Positions 32,197 through 40,910 of a stretch of DNA of 41,024 bases are shown piece after piece. The position numbers and the translations under genes are program-made. Within the stretch, counting starts at the first letter, position 1; each line of letters opens with the position of its first letter. The notes under the pieces were generated by a model. That model was given only the letters and a program-made list of their open reading frames with translations. It had not been told where the DNA came from and searched no databases. Source of the stretch: an uncultured Blautia sp. (GTDB lineage Bacteria; Bacillota; Clostridia; Lachnospirales; Lachnospiraceae); contig CABSEJ010000011.1 in assembly GCA_902476765.1 (NCBI GenBank), positions 1 to 41,024 of the forward strand, in the 5' to 3' direction.

Positions 32197-32245
32197 AAAC
32201 CGCCGGATGCGGCAGGTATTGAAAACCTGCTTCACCCGGCGGTTT
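32197..32245. terminator. Bidirectional terminator between the NSS and GUS genes
   Basis: AAACCGCCGG and CCGGCGGTTT, with further inner pairing GCAGGT/ACCTGC, form a long stem flanked by T-rich tracts on both strands. It serves the two convergent genes. Confidence 0.88.
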
Positions 32246-32259
32246 CTGTTATTTATTCC

Positions 32260-34065
32260 TTATTTTTCGTAATCAAAGTCCGGAATCTTATGCCATCTGT
32301 CCTTGAAGTAGTGTGCCACTAATTTTGGCTTTCTGTCTCTGGTGAAGATTCCCTTCTTATTTCCCTGGACTCTCAGCAGGCTCTGGCTGGTAGCGAAGTC
32401 TGCGAAGTTCCATACCTGCTCGCCTACGACAAAATCATAATCGTCAAATACCTTATTATTCATTTTGTAGTAATCCACCTGGAATTCCTCTGTATACATA
32501 ACCGGAGTGGTGTCATGCATTCCCATAACGGTATCTGCGCCGTACTCTGTGAAGATAACCGGTTTGCCAAGGGTCTTCCAGTAATCTAATTCTTTACGAA
32601 GGGCTTTTTCCGGCATCTCCAAATCCGGGCCGCCGAAATACCAGCCGTAATAACGGTTCAGGCAGATAACATCGCTGAGTTTACCGGAGCAGTCTTTCTC
32701 CGGAGGCGCCATCTGTACACTTACCAGCGTACAAGGACGTTTCTGTGGGTCCAATTCTCTTGCCAGCTCATAGAGAGGCGCAAAATAATCATAAGCTCCC
32801 TCGCTGTAGGAATCCGGCTCATTGGCAATGCTCCACATAACTACACAGGCATGGTTTTTATCTCTGGAAATCAGGTCACGGATTACATCTTTGTGATGTT
32901 CCTGGGTCTGTACTCCATGTTCCTTGTCAAAGGTACTTACCTTCTGTCCGTTGAAGTTAGCACCGCCGCCGAAATCCAGGTTTACGCCTACGGCTGTTGT
33001 CTCGTCGATTACTACAAAGCCTTCCTCATCACACAGACGCATCATTTCTTCACTGTAGGGATAATGGCTGGTACGGAAGCTGTTGGCTCCCTGCCATTTC
33101 ATCAGGGACATATCCTTTGTGTTCATTGGAAGGTTCATACCTCTGCCGTTAGGGAAGGTATCCTCATGTCTTCCATAGCCTTTGAAATAGAAAGGTCTTT
33201 CGTTAATCAGGAATTTGGTTCCCTCTACACGGACAGTACGCACACCGTAAGGCAGTGTGTACACATCTTCTCCAAAGGTAACCTTTACATCATAAAGGTA
33301 TGCCTTTAAAGGCTGCCAGAGCTGAACGTTCTCAATTTCCAGAACACCCTGGGCGCCCTGAGCCTGGGCTACAAGTTTGCCCTCTTTGTCAAAGACTTCT
33401 ACTTTGCAGTCTCCGGTTCCTACAGTATCTACTTTGTAGGAAACTCTGGCTGTAGTTCCGCTTACCTCCGGAACCAGGGTAATGTCTTCAATATAATCTT
33501 TCGGGGTCGTGTAAATCTTCACCGGCCTTGTAATACCGCAATAATTGAAGAAGTCAAAGTTTGGATTGTTCTGAGGCTTTGCAGAACTGGATTCCCCAAA
33601 TCCACCCATACCGTTCATCATATTAGATTTTCCGCCGATAGGAAGGGTTGTATAGTCAATTACATTGTTTACAGCGATTGTCAGAAGATTATCCCCATCC
33701 TGAAGCTTGTCTGTAATCTCTGTCTCAAAGGGAAGGAAGCCGCCCTTATGCTCACAGATAAGCTGGCCGTTTAAGTAAATCTTGGCATAATGGGTAACTG
33801 CCGCACATCTGAGCATGACTCTCTGGGTTTTCACAAAAGCAGGCATAGAGATTTTTCTTTGGTAGAACACCCATCCATAATGGTCTCTGAAATCAATGCC
33901 TTCTTTTAAATCATTGTAAGAAGCAGGTACCGGCATGGTCATAGCCTCTTCCAGGGGAGCCTTGTACCATTCCTGGTCAAATCCTTGTCCATCATCCAGC
34001 TTAAAGTCCCATACACCGCTTAAATCACTTAATAAACGGGAAGGTGTCAAAATCGGGTATAACAT
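32260..34065 (-). CDS. uidA: Beta-glucuronidase (GH2)
   Basis: A 601-residue GH2 enzyme aligning well with E. coli UidA (603 residues). The acid/base Glu416 is in SIANEPDS and the nucleophile Glu507 in FTEYGADT. The glucuronate-recognising N-x-K motif is Asn569/Lys571 in GNKKGIFTRDRKPK. The active-site loop after AVGVNLDFGGG is about as long as in E. coli, placing it near the loop-1 class. There is no signal peptide, so it acts on imported glucuronides. ATG 34065 (MLYPILTPSR) is chosen; an ATG three codons earlier sits inside the RBS. It is the second gene after the GPH symporter. Confidence 0.95.
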   Translation of the reverse strand: MLYPILTPSRLLSDLSGVWDFKLDDGQGFDQEWYKAPLEEAMTMPVPASYNDLKEGIDFRDHYGWVFYQRKISMPAFVKTQRVMLRCAAVTHYAKIYLNGQLICEHKGGFLPFETEITDKLQDGDNLLTIAVNNVIDYTTLPIGGKSNMMNGMGGFGESSSAKPQNNPNFDFFNYCGITRPVKIYTTPKDYIEDITLVPEVSGTTARVSYKVDTVGTGDCKVEVFDKEGKLVAQAQGAQGVLEIENVQLWQPLKAYLYDVKVTFGEDVYTLPYGVRTVRVEGTKFLINERPFYFKGYGRHEDTFPNGRGMNLPMNTKDMSLMKWQGANSFRTSHYPYSEEMMRLCDEEGFVVIDETTAVGVNLDFGGGANFNGQKVSTFDKEHGVQTQEHHKDVIRDLISRDKNHACVVMWSIANEPDSYSEGAYDYFAPLYELARELDPQKRPCTLVSVQMAPPEKDCSGKLSDVICLNRYYGWYFGGPDLEMPEKALRKELDYWKTLGKPVIFTEYGADTVMGMHDTTPVMYTEEFQVDYYKMNNKVFDDYDFVVGEQVWNFADFATSQSLLRVQGNKKGIFTRDRKPKLVAHYFKDRWHKIPDFDYEK

Positions 34066-34112
34066 AGTCCTCATCCTTTCTCTTTTATAAATATTTTTGT
34101 ATCAGTGTGAAA

Positions 34113-34144
34113 CAGTGCCGGTCAAGTTTCCTCTTCCGGCACTG
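34113..34144 (-). other. Intercistronic hairpin between the GPH and GUS genes
   Basis: CAGTGCCGG and CCGGCACTG form a nine-base-pair stem with a 14-base loop in the 111-base gap between the two glucuronide genes. The following sequence (TTTCAC) is a poor T tract, so partial termination or mRNA stabilisation is more likely than a full stop. Confidence 0.6.
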
Positions 34145-34176
34145 CACATCTTATAAATATTTCAATTTATATTTTC

Positions 34177-35571
34177 TTATTTCTTTCCTTCTCTTCTTGC
34201 TTTCAAAGTAGCAACATTACTTTCAACTTTCTTCTTGCCCAGTGGGTAAACGAAAATCAGCGCCAGAGCCATCAGCAGGAAACCTGCTGCCGGAACCAGA
34301 CAAGCAATATTGTAAATTCCGTTTACAACATCTGTATCAAAAGCAGTTGCTGTTGTATAGCCGACTAATGACAAAAGTCCTCCGGTAAGGCCTGAAGAAG
34401 CGGCCTGACCCATTTTACGGGCAAAGGAATATACAGAGTAGAAAGTACCGTCAGACCTTGTTCCTTCTCTTACCTCTGCGTCATCAATTACGTCTGTAAT
34501 CATGGCCCAGCAGGAAATGTTAAAGAAAGCAATTCCCAGATAGCCAAGGGTGTACAGTGCAATATACACATACATATTGTCTGTATGAAGGAAATATGCA
34601 ACAGCGAATACAGCTGCACCTAAAATTCCGCCGAAAGCAGAAAGCTCTTTCTTTCCGAATTTAGCTGCCAAAGAAGGAACAATAAAGGCCAGAACCAGAA
34701 CCAGAATATTTGCACAGAATCCGGAAATGGACACACCTTCTTTACTTCCGAAATAGTTCGGGAAAATGTACTGTCCCATACCACCTAAGGTAAGCTGAGA
34801 GAGAAGCAGAAGCAGGGCTGCCAGTACGATACCGATTAAGGCACGGCTGGAAATAAGAGTTTTACCCAGTTCTACAAGGCTGAATTTCTCTTCTTTCTTC
34901 TCAATCTTTACACGCTCTGTAGTCAGATTGTAGCAAATCAGGTAGCAGATAACTGCACATACGGAGCAGACACCTGCTGCGATAGCCATGTTTGTACCGG
35001 AAATAACGGTATTTCCTGCTGCGTCTTCATAGTACACAATCATAGGAAGTACAACACCGATTACCATGCTGGCTAATGTTGCGCCGATAGTTCTCCAGCT
35101 GGACAGCTCGGAACGGTCCTTTGCCTCAGGAGAAACTGCAGATGCCATAGAACCATAAGGAATATTGATACCTGTGTAGCAGATACTTCCCCATAACAGG
35201 TATGTACCAAACATCCACACAATCTTAAAGGCCATAGGCATATCCTTGAACCATACGGCATACATCAGGAAGGATGCCAAGGCTACAGGTCCGCACACTC
35301 TCTTAATCCAGGGCAGGAATTTACCCTTGCCTGTAGGACGGCTGCGGTCAACAATCTGACCCATGGTTACATCGGTAAAGGCATCCACGAATCTGGCAAC
35401 CATCATCATCAGACCAACGATTCCTGCGGAAACACCCATAACGTCGGTGTAAAATTTCATCAGGAATGTGGAGGAGAGGATGAAGGTAAAGTCATTACCA
35501 AAGTCTCCGAACATGTAACCGATTTTGTCAGCCATTCCAAATGGCTTAACGTTTTTCGTAATGTTACTCAT
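34177..35571 (-). CDS. GPH-family glycoside/glucuronide:cation symporter
   Basis: A 464-residue 12-helix transporter of the glycoside-pentoside-hexuronide family. Family segments are KIGYMFGDFGNDFTFILSSTF at the N-terminus, MMMVARFVDAFTDVTMGQIVDRSRPTGKGKFLPW in the first half, and the central SYCMI-like FNISCWAMITDVIDDAEVREGTRSDGTFYSVYSFARKMGQ. Together with the downstream beta-glucuronidase this points to UidB-like uptake of glucuronides. The start has AAGGAGGTAACTTTA. It is divergent from an AraC-type gene across 166 bases; I see no clear -35/-10 pair of its own. Confidence 0.9.
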   Translation of the reverse strand: MSNITKNVKPFGMADKIGYMFGDFGNDFTFILSSTFLMKFYTDVMGVSAGIVGLMMMVARFVDAFTDVTMGQIVDRSRPTGKGKFLPWIKRVCGPVALASFLMYAVWFKDMPMAFKIVWMFGTYLLWGSICYTGINIPYGSMASAVSPEAKDRSELSSWRTIGATLASMVIGVVLPMIVYYEDAAGNTVISGTNMAIAAGVCSVCAVICYLICYNLTTERVKIEKKEEKFSLVELGKTLISSRALIGIVLAALLLLLSQLTLGGMGQYIFPNYFGSKEGVSISGFCANILVLVLAFIVPSLAAKFGKKELSAFGGILGAAVFAVAYFLHTDNMYVYIALYTLGYLGIAFFNISCWAMITDVIDDAEVREGTRSDGTFYSVYSFARKMGQAASSGLTGGLLSLVGYTTATAFDTDVVNGIYNIACLVPAAGFLLMALALIFVYPLGKKKVESNVATLKARREGKK

Positions 35572-35677
35572 TAAAGTTACCTCCTTCTACATTACAATCA
35601 TTGAATCTATGATATATGAATTTTCTATAAACAGGTTAATACTTTTTTTATATATTTCGGTATAATTTTTGTATGAC

Positions 35678-35706
35678 TTGAATAAAAACAAAAATTGTAC
35701 TATAAT
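35678..35706 (+). promoter_or_regulatory. Promoter of the AraC-type regulator
   Basis: TTGAAT (35678-35683) and TATAAT (35701-35706) are spaced by 17 bases, 31 bases upstream of the ATG. The surrounding region is very AT-rich. Confidence 0.65.
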
Positions 35707-35737
35707 AGATAAAAATATTACCAATGGAGACTTGTAT

Positions 35738-36958
35738 ATGTCTGATATTTTACTCAATTTTACAAAAAACCTCCTGAATGATATGAGGATACATACCTAC
35801 GATATTTCCCTTCCTTTTCACTGGGAGAATACTTATGACCTGGAACTGAGAAAAACTTTAATCGGTTCCTCCTATGAGGCGTTTAAAGATACCTTTATAG
35901 ATTTGGACGCCTTTTTCCAGGGTCCCCCGGCCATTGCCCTTGGCCAGGATGTCTTTGACTGCTGCTATCTGCTGATTCCCGCAGAAAGCTCCCGCCTTAT
36001 ACTGGCTGGTCCTTTTCTTTCGGAGACCCTTACCGTAGGGCATGTAGCCCAGGTATGCCAGCGGCTCAGCATTCCGGAAAAGTACCATACTTATATGAAG
36101 CAATACTATGCCACCCTTCCTGTTCTGGAAGTTAAAGGCAGCTTTCACCATTATCTTGTCTGCCTTGGAAGAGAATTATTCAAGGAAGAGAATTTTGAAC
36201 CTGTATATCTCCGAGGCCAACGAACCTTTGAATTCAAATTTGATGCTCCTCTGACACCAGAGCCTAATCTTAATGCTATAAAAACTATGGAAAGCCGATA
36301 TGACAGTGAAGAGAAGCTGATGGAAAGCATTGCCCTGGGAGACTTTGAAGCAGCGGAAAAATGCCTTTACGACCGTTCTTTTGCCAATCTGGAGCAGCGT
36401 GTGCCGGATACCTTACGGGACCAGAAGAATTATCTGATTATCACCAATACACTGTTCCGCAAAGCCGCTCAGCGTGGAAAAGTCCATCCTATTTATCTGG
36501 ACGAGCTGTCCGGCAAAATGGCGGCAAAAATAGAAGCCCTTGTTTCCTTATCACAGGTAGAACCTCTCCGCCGGGAAATGGTTCGTAAATACTGTTTCCT
36601 GGTGAAGACCCATTCTACCAAGGGCTTCTCTCCTATCATTCAGAAGGTTCTGAATTATATTGCCATGAACCTGGCCTCTGATTTAACCCTGAAGCATTTG
36701 TCTTCCATTTTTTCTTTAAACAGCAGCTATCTGTCTGCTATGTTTAAAAAAGAAACCGGCACCACCTTGACCTCCTATGTCAACAGTAAGCGTATTGACC
36801 GGGCCGTATATCTGCTGAACACTCAGGTGGAGTCCATTCAGGATATCGCTATTCTCTGCGGTATTCCGGATTTAACTTATTTTACTAAGCTATTTAAAAA
36901 AGCTAAAGGTATGACACCTACCAAATACAGAGAGCTGATTACCCGAAAGGCACAATAA
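35738..36958 (+). CDS. AraC-family transcriptional regulator of the glucuronide operon
   Basis: A 406-residue regulator. The C-terminal hundred residues hold two helix-turn-helix motifs: LTLKHLSSIFSLNSSYLSAMFKKETGTTLTSYVNSKRI, then VESIQDIAILCGIPDLTYFTKLFKKAKGMTPTKYRE. The N-terminal 290 residues are a long sensor region that I do not recognise as a named fold. The start at 35738 has GGAG eight bases upstream; a longer frame starting at 35669 would begin upstream of the promoter -35. Divergent placement next to the GPH-GUS genes suggests it controls them, probably as an activator responding to a glucuronide. Confidence 0.85.
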   Translation: MSDILLNFTKNLLNDMRIHTYDISLPFHWENTYDLELRKTLIGSSYEAFKDTFIDLDAFFQGPPAIALGQDVFDCCYLLIPAESSRLILAGPFLSETLTVGHVAQVCQRLSIPEKYHTYMKQYYATLPVLEVKGSFHHYLVCLGRELFKEENFEPVYLRGQRTFEFKFDAPLTPEPNLNAIKTMESRYDSEEKLMESIALGDFEAAEKCLYDRSFANLEQRVPDTLRDQKNYLIITNTLFRKAAQRGKVHPIYLDELSGKMAAKIEALVSLSQVEPLRREMVRKYCFLVKTHSTKGFSPIIQKVLNYIAMNLASDLTLKHLSSIFSLNSSYLSAMFKKETGTTLTSYVNSKRIDRAVYLLNTQVESIQDIAILCGIPDLTYFTKLFKKAKGMTPTKYRELITRKAQ

Positions 36959-37003
36959 AGAGCTTTAGCTGGCATCGGCAAAAGAATACAGAATACATTC
37001 AAA

Positions 37004-37057
37004 GAAAGAGGAAGTCCCTTTCTGCGAAATAGCGCATAAATTAAGGCCTCCTCTTTC
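37004..37057. other. Weak stem-loop downstream of the AraC gene
   Basis: GAAAGAGGA and TCCTCTTTC can pair across a loop of about 36 bases that may fold further. There is no strong T tract. It may be a poor terminator between the convergent AraC and DUF1540 genes. Confidence 0.35.
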
Positions 37058-37083
37058 TCAAAACCTGTTTTGTTTCATCGCCA

Positions 37084-37099
37084 CAGTCCTATAGGACTG
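37084..37099. other. Perfect 16-base palindrome
   Basis: CAGTCCTATAGGACTG is self-complementary and lies directly after the DUF1540 stop. With no loop or T tract it could form only a short hairpin or be a protein-binding dyad. Function unknown. Confidence 0.5.
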
Positions 37100-37103
37100 C
37101 CTG

Positions 37104-37421
37104 CTATTTTTTACAGAAGCTTCCGCATTCTGTCTCTTCACATCTGCAGGCACCATTTCCTGCAATAGTTATCTTTGCTGCGTCACATTTCTCATTGTCA
37201 TTGTAGGTACAAGAACAGGCCTTGCATTCTACCTGGATAGTCTGACAGGCTGTGCCGGTATCCATGCTGTTGGTTGCTCCTTCTTTTCTCTCCACAAAGC
37301 TTCTGCAGCAGGTTTCATCCGGAGTCTGGGCACTTGGGCCGTCCACCTGTATATCCCCTTTTGAACAATACTCATTCTTATTGTACACACAGCTTATGGC
37401 TGTACAGCTTAATAATGGCAT
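37104..37421 (-). CDS. Tandem DUF1540 cysteine-rich protein
   Basis: A 105-residue protein with two DUF1540-like units. Each has the pattern C-x-x-x-x-C-x-Y-N-x-N-x-x-C followed by a C-x-x-F/C-x-S-F close: CTAISCVYNKNEYC to CCRSF, and CKACSCTYNDNEKC to ECGSF. The cysteine spacing suggests metal binding or disulfide-linked mini-domains; the function of the family is not known, although it is common in Clostridia and some members are linked to sporulation or stress. ATG 37421 follows AGGAGG. It lies 78 bases after the MATE gene on the same strand. Confidence 0.85.
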   Translation of the reverse strand: MPLLSCTAISCVYNKNEYCSKGDIQVDGPSAQTPDETCCRSFVERKEGATNSMDTGTACQTIQVECKACSCTYNDNEKCDAAKITIAGNGACRCEETECGSFCKK

Positions 37422-37474
37422 ACGATTACCTCCTAACAATATATTTTGCCAGAGATAATATGCCTCTTTTTTTG

Positions 37475-37515
37475 TATTTTTATACTTATATTTTTATACT
37501 TATATTTTTATACTT
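37475..37515. repeat. 14-base tandem repeat (three units) across the MATE stop
   Basis: TATTTTTATACTTA is repeated in direct succession (37475, 37489, and a 13-base partial at 37503). The MATE stop codon (37500) lies within it, so the last residues (KSIKI) are encoded by the repeat. Copy-number slippage could alter the C-terminus. Confidence 0.8.
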
Positions 37516-38864
37516 TTGCTATTACGTTTTTCTTTTGTATTTTTGTTTTCTTTTATTTTTTTCAGCAGCAGGGGAAGTTCAAAGGCCAGCATGGCAATCC
37601 ACCCTATAAAATAGGCAAAGGGCAGCGCCCGGATACCCAGCCTGCAGACATAAACCAGGGGAATTGCAGACAAAACCCTGGCTCCCATATTCATCATGCT
37701 GCTCCAAAGTGTTACCTTTAAATCTCCGATACCCCGGAAATATCCCTGGATACCGTTTGTCACTGCCGGAAGAATGTAGATAAGGGCAATGAGGTGAAGG
37801 TAGCTTCTTCCCAGGTCAATTACCTGGCTGTCATTGACAAACAATCTCATAAGGAAATCTGAGCCCAGGATACAGACTGCCCCGATACCGATTCCGTAAA
37901 CAACCTCCAGCACCATACCGGACTGAAAGCCTTTCCAAACCCTTTCTTTTTTTCTGGCTCCATAGTTCTGAGCCATAAAAGATGTCATGGCCGCTGCAAT
38001 ACTCTGTTGAGGAATAGTGGCAAAGTCATCAATGCGGTTTACTGCGGCAAAAGCAGCCACCGTAGACACGCCCATGGTATTGACGATTACCTGGATGCCG
38101 ATTTTCCCCAGCTGCACTGAGGCCTGCTGCATGGCGCTGGCCCATCCGTAGCGAACGGTATCCCAAAGCCTGGATTTTTCAAAAATCAGCCAGTCTTTTC
38201 CCAGACACAGCAGTTTCACCTTTTTCTTGATGTACAGGCCGCACATAAGGCTGCAAAGGGCCTGGCTCAAAACCGTGGCCAAAGCACAGCCTTCACAGCC
38301 CATACGGCAAACCTTTACAAAGAACAAATCGCCGAAAATATTAAAAACCGAAGCCACCATGAGAAAATACACCGGCGTTTTGCTGTCTCCCAGGGCTCTC
38401 AGAGTATTGGAATAGAAGTTGTAGAAAAATGTAAAAATCAATCCTGCAAATACTATCCTGAGATATTGAGAGGCAACAGGAATCAATTCCTCCTCTACCT
38501 GTATCAGCCGGAGAAGCCAGGGCGCAAATATGACGCAGATAAGGGAAACCCCCAGAGAAAATACAATACCTGAAATCATGGTGGTGCTTATCTGCTTTCT
38601 AAGCCTTTCCAGCTTTCCTGCACCGTACTGCATTCCCATTAATATGGAAGCACCCATACACATACCGTTGATAAATAAAATAGCAAAAGTCATAAGGGGA
38701 TTGCTGCTCCCCACTGCCGCCAGGGCCTGAGTTCCTACAAATTTTCCTACAATCATACTGTCCGCTGCATTGTAGCAAAGCTGGAACAGGTTTCCCAGGA
38801 CCAGAGGCACTGCAAATTTTACAATCTGGGGAGAAATCCTCCCCTTAGTCATATCCTGAATCAT
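37500..38864 (-). CDS. MATE-family efflux protein (second paralogue)
   Basis: A 454-residue, 12-helix MATE transporter. Family segments are PLVLGNLFQLCYNAADSMIVGKFVG near the N-terminus and AAAMTSFMAQNYGARKKERVWKG in the middle, corresponding to the two halves of the fold. ATG 38864 follows GGAGAGGCGG; a longer frame runs into the thrS gap without an RBS. The C-terminus is a highly charged Lys/Asn tail encoded partly by a 14-base tandem repeat. It is 62 bases after thrS with no terminator visible between, so some co-transcription is likely. The substrate is unknown. It belongs to a different MATE branch from the paralogue at 15517. Confidence 0.85.
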   Translation of the reverse strand: MIQDMTKGRISPQIVKFAVPLVLGNLFQLCYNAADSMIVGKFVGTQALAAVGSSNPLMTFAILFINGMCMGASILMGMQYGAGKLERLRKQISTTMISGIVFSLGVSLICVIFAPWLLRLIQVEEELIPVASQYLRIVFAGLIFTFFYNFYSNTLRALGDSKTPVYFLMVASVFNIFGDLFFVKVCRMGCEGCALATVLSQALCSLMCGLYIKKKVKLLCLGKDWLIFEKSRLWDTVRYGWASAMQQASVQLGKIGIQVIVNTMGVSTVAAFAAVNRIDDFATIPQQSIAAAMTSFMAQNYGARKKERVWKGFQSGMVLEVVYGIGIGAVCILGSDFLMRLFVNDSQVIDLGRSYLHLIALIYILPAVTNGIQGYFRGIGDLKVTLWSSMMNMGARVLSAIPLVYVCRLGIRALPFAYFIGWIAMLAFELPLLLKKIKENKNTKEKRNSKSIKI

Positions 38865-38926
38865 AATCCGCCTCTCCCCACAGAGCTTTTGTTTTCTTAT
38901 GTCAGAGGTCAAAGGCCTTCTCAGGA

Positions 38927-40846
38927 TTACTCCTCAACCTTCCGGATTTCTCTTGTACTAATTTCTTCCTGCATAGCACAGATAAAATCTGCCAGAGGTT
39001 TCTGTCCTTCATCGCCTTTGAAACGGCTTCTCACAGACACAACCCCTTCCTCTTCTTCCTTGGCTCCCACTACCAGCATATAAGGAATCTTCTTCATCTG
39101 AGCTTCTCTTATCTTGTAGCCAATCTTCTCTGCTCTGGTGTCAATCTCAGCCCGGATACCAGCCTCCTTCAGGCTGTCCAGAACTTTCTGTCCATACTCC
39201 ATATATTTGTCGGAAATCGGAAGCACCTTCACCTGAACCGGAGCCAGCCAGGTTGGGAAAGCTCCTGCAAAATGTTCAATGAGAATACCGATAAATCTTT
39301 CAATAGAGCCGAATACAACTCTGTGAATCATAATCGGTCTGTGCTTCTCTCCGTCAGCTCCCGTGTATTCCAGCTCAAAGCGAAGAGGAAGCTGGAAGTC
39401 TAACTGGATGGTTCCGCACTGCCATGTTCTTCCGATAGAATCCTCCAGATGGAAGTCAATCTTTGGTCCATAGAAGGCTCCGTCTCCTTCATTTACCACA
39501 TAGGGAAGCCCTAAATCATCCAGGGCAGCTCTTAAAGCATCGGTTGCCATATTCCAGTCTTCATCGCTTCCCATGCTGTCCTCCGGTCTTGTGGAAAGCT
39601 CCACATGATATTTAAAGCCAAACATTTTATAAACGCTGTCAATCAGGTTTGCCACACCCTTGATTTCATCTTTTATCTGCTCCGGAGTCATGAAAATATG
39701 GGCGTCATCCTGGGTAAAGCAGCGGACACGCATCAGGCCGTGCATCTGGCCGGATTTCTCGTGACGGTGTACAATTCCCAGTTCTCCCATGCGGATAGGA
39801 AGGTCACGGTAAGAACGAGGCTCTGACTGATATACCAGAATTCCTCCCGGGCAGTTCATAGGCTTAATAGCAAAATCTTCCTCATCAATAACGGTTGTGT
39901 ACATATTTTCTTTATAATGGTCCCAATGTCCTGAGGTCTCCCACAGATGGCGGCTCATCATAATAGGTGTGGAAATTTCCACATAGCCTGCTTTCCGGTG
40001 AATCTCTCTCCAATAATCTAAAAGCTGGTTTTTCAGTACCATGCCGTTTGGCAGGAAGAAGGGGAATCCGGGACCCTCTTCACGCATCATAAACAGGCCC
40101 AGCTCTTTTCCTAATTTCCGGTGGTCTCTCTTCTTAGCTTCCTCCAGCATATTCAGGTATTCTTCCAGCTCTGCTTTCTTAGGGAATGCTGTTCCGTAAA
40201 TTCTCTGGAGCATTTTGTTCTTCTCACTGCCTCTCCAGTAAGCTCCGGCCAGGCTTGTCAGCTTAAAGGCTTTCACATACTTCGTACTCATGAGATGAGG
40301 ACCTGCACATAAATCTGTGAATTCTCCCTGGGCATAAAAGCTGATGGTTTCATCCTCCGGAAGGTCCTCAATCAGTTCTACTTTATAGGGTTCCTCTTTT
40401 TCCCGGAAATAAGCCAGCGCTTCTTCCCTTGGCTTTGTAAAGCAGGTAATAGGCAGATTCTCTTTTACAATCTTTTTCATTTCTTTTTCGATTTTCTCTA
40501 AATCCTCTGCCGTAAAGGGAGTATCTCTGTCAACGTCATAGTAAAAACCGTCAGCCACAGAAGGACCGATGGCAAGCTTTGTCTCCGGATACAGCCTCTT
40601 AATAGCCTGGGCCATAATATGGGAAGCTGTGTGACGGAAGGCTCCCTTTCCCTTCTCCTCCTGGAAAGTCAGAATATTAAGCTGGCAGTCTTTGTCCACC
40701 ATGGTTCTTAAATCCACAACTTCTCCGTCAACCTCACCTGCAGTGGCCACTCTGGCCAATCCTTCGCTGATGTCTGCGGCAATTTCAATCACTGCTTTTG
40801 CCTGGTCATATTCTTTACAGGAACCATCCTTTAACATGATTTTCAT
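38927..40846 (-). CDS. thrS: Threonyl-tRNA synthetase
   Basis: A 639-residue class II synthetase that charges tRNA-Thr. It has an N-terminal TGS domain (about 1-62), the editing domain with HTASHIMAQAIKRLYP, then the catalytic core. The zinc ligands are Cys in MNCPGG, His in TQDDAHIF and His in IMIHRVVFGS. The anticodon-binding domain ends the protein (APVQVKVLPISDKYMEYGQKV onwards). ATG 40846 follows AAAGGAGATAAGAGT. The visible 178 bases upstream hold repeat copy 3; no T-box signature is seen there, though one could lie beyond the window. Confidence 0.96.
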   Translation of the reverse strand: MKIMLKDGSCKEYDQAKAVIEIAADISEGLARVATAGEVDGEVVDLRTMVDKDCQLNILTFQEEKGKGAFRHTASHIMAQAIKRLYPETKLAIGPSVADGFYYDVDRDTPFTAEDLEKIEKEMKKIVKENLPITCFTKPREEALAYFREKEEPYKVELIEDLPEDETISFYAQGEFTDLCAGPHLMSTKYVKAFKLTSLAGAYWRGSEKNKMLQRIYGTAFPKKAELEEYLNMLEEAKKRDHRKLGKELGLFMMREEGPGFPFFLPNGMVLKNQLLDYWREIHRKAGYVEISTPIMMSRHLWETSGHWDHYKENMYTTVIDEEDFAIKPMNCPGGILVYQSEPRSYRDLPIRMGELGIVHRHEKSGQMHGLMRVRCFTQDDAHIFMTPEQIKDEIKGVANLIDSVYKMFGFKYHVELSTRPEDSMGSDEDWNMATDALRAALDDLGLPYVVNEGDGAFYGPKIDFHLEDSIGRTWQCGTIQLDFQLPLRFELEYTGADGEKHRPIMIHRVVFGSIERFIGILIEHFAGAFPTWLAPVQVKVLPISDKYMEYGQKVLDSLKEAGIRAEIDTRAEKIGYKIREAQMKKIPYMLVVGAKEEEEGVVSVRSRFKGDEGQKPLADFICAMQEEISTREIRKVEE

Positions 40847-40910
40847 ACTCTTATCTCCTTTTCTCTGCACATTTTTCTTTATCCGGCCAACACAACAGGG
40901 CGTCTTTATA

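Noticed and set aside
37475..37515. Possible CRISPR-like direct repeats
   Set aside because: The 14-base units are adjacent without spacers and no cas genes are present; it is a simple tandem repeat.
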